A stretch of 64,000 nucleotides of DNA from positions 124,001-188,000 of the forward strand of contig NZ_JAHRDV010000004.1 of the NCBI RefSeq assembly GCF_019083805.1. The letters are read 5' to 3'. Each line of letters begins with the position of its first letter. Position 1 is the first letter of the stretch. The stretch is from Acetobacter estunensis. Its GTDB lineage: Bacteria; Pseudomonadota; Alphaproteobacteria; Acetobacterales; Acetobacteraceae. Made by a program: the position numbers and the translations under genes. The notes under the pieces are model-generated. The model did no database searches. It saw only the letters and a program-made list of their open reading frames with translations, and was not told the origin of the DNA. This document shows positions 63,606 through 64,000 of this stretch, piece after piece.

Positions 63606-64000
63606 ATGATCCGCCCCGCATCCGCCAAGAGGTTTTCCCTCCTTGGCCTCCTCGCGGCAGGAACCTTCCTTGCCGCAGCCATGGGCCAGCCTTCCGGTCC
63701 GGCCCGCGCCGACGACCCTCAGGGCGCGACCGGTGAAGCCATCATCCATGCCGACGATCATCCCGAGAACTGGCTGACCTACGGTCGCACCTATTCCGAG
63801 CAGCGCTACAGCCCGCTCGACCAGATCAACCGCGACAACGTGGGCAACCTCAAGCTCGCCTGGACCTATGAGTTCGACAGCAATCGCGGTCAGGAAGGCA
63901 CCCCCCTGATCGTGGACGGCGTGATGTACGCCACGACCAACTGGTCCAAAGTCAAGGCTCTGAAGGCCGACACCGGTGAGCTTCTGTGGGCCTACGATCC
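63606..64000 (+). CDS. adhA: quinoprotein alcohol dehydrogenase subunit I (3' end outside window)
   Basis: First 131 residues of the membrane-bound PQQ/heme c alcohol dehydrogenase that oxidises ethanol in the periplasm. Signal peptide MIRPASAKRFSLLGLLAAGT... ending in ARA-DD, then EAIIHADDHPENWLTYGRTY, RYSPLDQINRDNVGNLKLAW and EGTPLIVDGVMYATTNWS, which are the AdhA start of the eight-bladed propeller. The frame is open to the window end. AdhA passes electrons to ubiquinone through AdhB. Confidence 0.93.
   Translation, partial: MIRPASAKRFSLLGLLAAGTFLAAAMGQPSGPARADDPQGATGEAIIHADDHPENWLTYGRTYSEQRYSPLDQINRDNVGNLKLAWTYEFDSNRGQEGTPLIVDGVMYATTNWSKVKALKADTGELLWAYD

Noticed and set aside
63239..63682. 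147-codon minus-strand frame overlapping the adhA start
   Set aside because: Overlaps the clear signal-peptide region of adhA on the other strand and has no recognisable domain.

Overview
The window is a chromosomal stretch of an acetic acid bacterium (Alphaproteobacteria, Acetobacteraceae). The evidence is a quinoprotein alcohol dehydrogenase AdhA at the right edge, a cyoABCD ubiquinol oxidase operon, a PQQ-dependent sugar/sorbosone dehydrogenase-type protein, an OlsB-type ornithine lipid acyltransferase, and roughly 60% G+C in core genes. The genus cannot be fixed from the sequence alone.

Region by region: 1-10110 is the rplK-rplA-rplJ-rplL-rpoB-rpoC operon on the minus strand, with rpoC cut by the window start; a good -35/-10 pair lies before rplK and hairpins sit between rplL/rpoB and rpoB/rpoC. 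10313-14749 runs on the plus strand: recX, a CHAP lipoprotein, tatA and a tightly overlapped mtnB-mtnD-mtnC-ribF run (methionine salvage plus FAD synthesis). 14768-22796 holds small membrane and YidB-like proteins, a FUSC transporter, a creatininase-family protein, a photolyase, a PQQ sugar dehydrogenase, a 3' remnant of a sugar transporter and a Nudix protein. 22860-25217 is an iron uptake locus (cupredoxin, FTR1, P19) behind a promoter with an AT-rich Fur-like element, with a divergent membrane protein. A tRNA-Tyr with its own promoter and an rRNA methyltransferase follow.

26524-28885 is a remnant of a cytochrome c oxidase operon: a heme-copper oxidase subunit I homologue that has lost its CuB and high-spin heme ligands, heme O synthase CtaB, and a previously easy-to-miss 46-residue membrane protein. 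29059-39210 carries a phospholipid methyltransferase, gshB, greB, motA/motB (in the order motB-motA), lipid-linked sugar glycosyltransferases, an Lrp regulator, trxB and a LysR regulator.

39211-42820 is a clearly AT-rich island with two convergent glycosyltransferases, each with a different C-terminal carbohydrate-binding-like module (beta-trefoil/fascin-like and F5/8 discoidin), separated by a decayed IS630-type element. 42821-52875 returns to core composition: lnt, olsB, fur, tusA-like, CWC protein, HAD phosphatase, then a DegT aminotransferase, a CapD-type dehydratase and a divergent WecA-type initiating transferase (surface polysaccharide), an exported protein and a MarR regulator. 53033-57667 has an M17 aminopeptidase, a Suv3-like helicase and ferredoxin FdxA. 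57976-61835 is cyoABCD, followed by a Bax-inhibitor-1 family protein and the start of adhA. AdhA would feed electrons from ethanol to ubiquinone, and Cyo would oxidise the ubiquinol, with CtaB supplying the heme O: the window thus contains several parts of the oxidative-fermentation respiratory chain.
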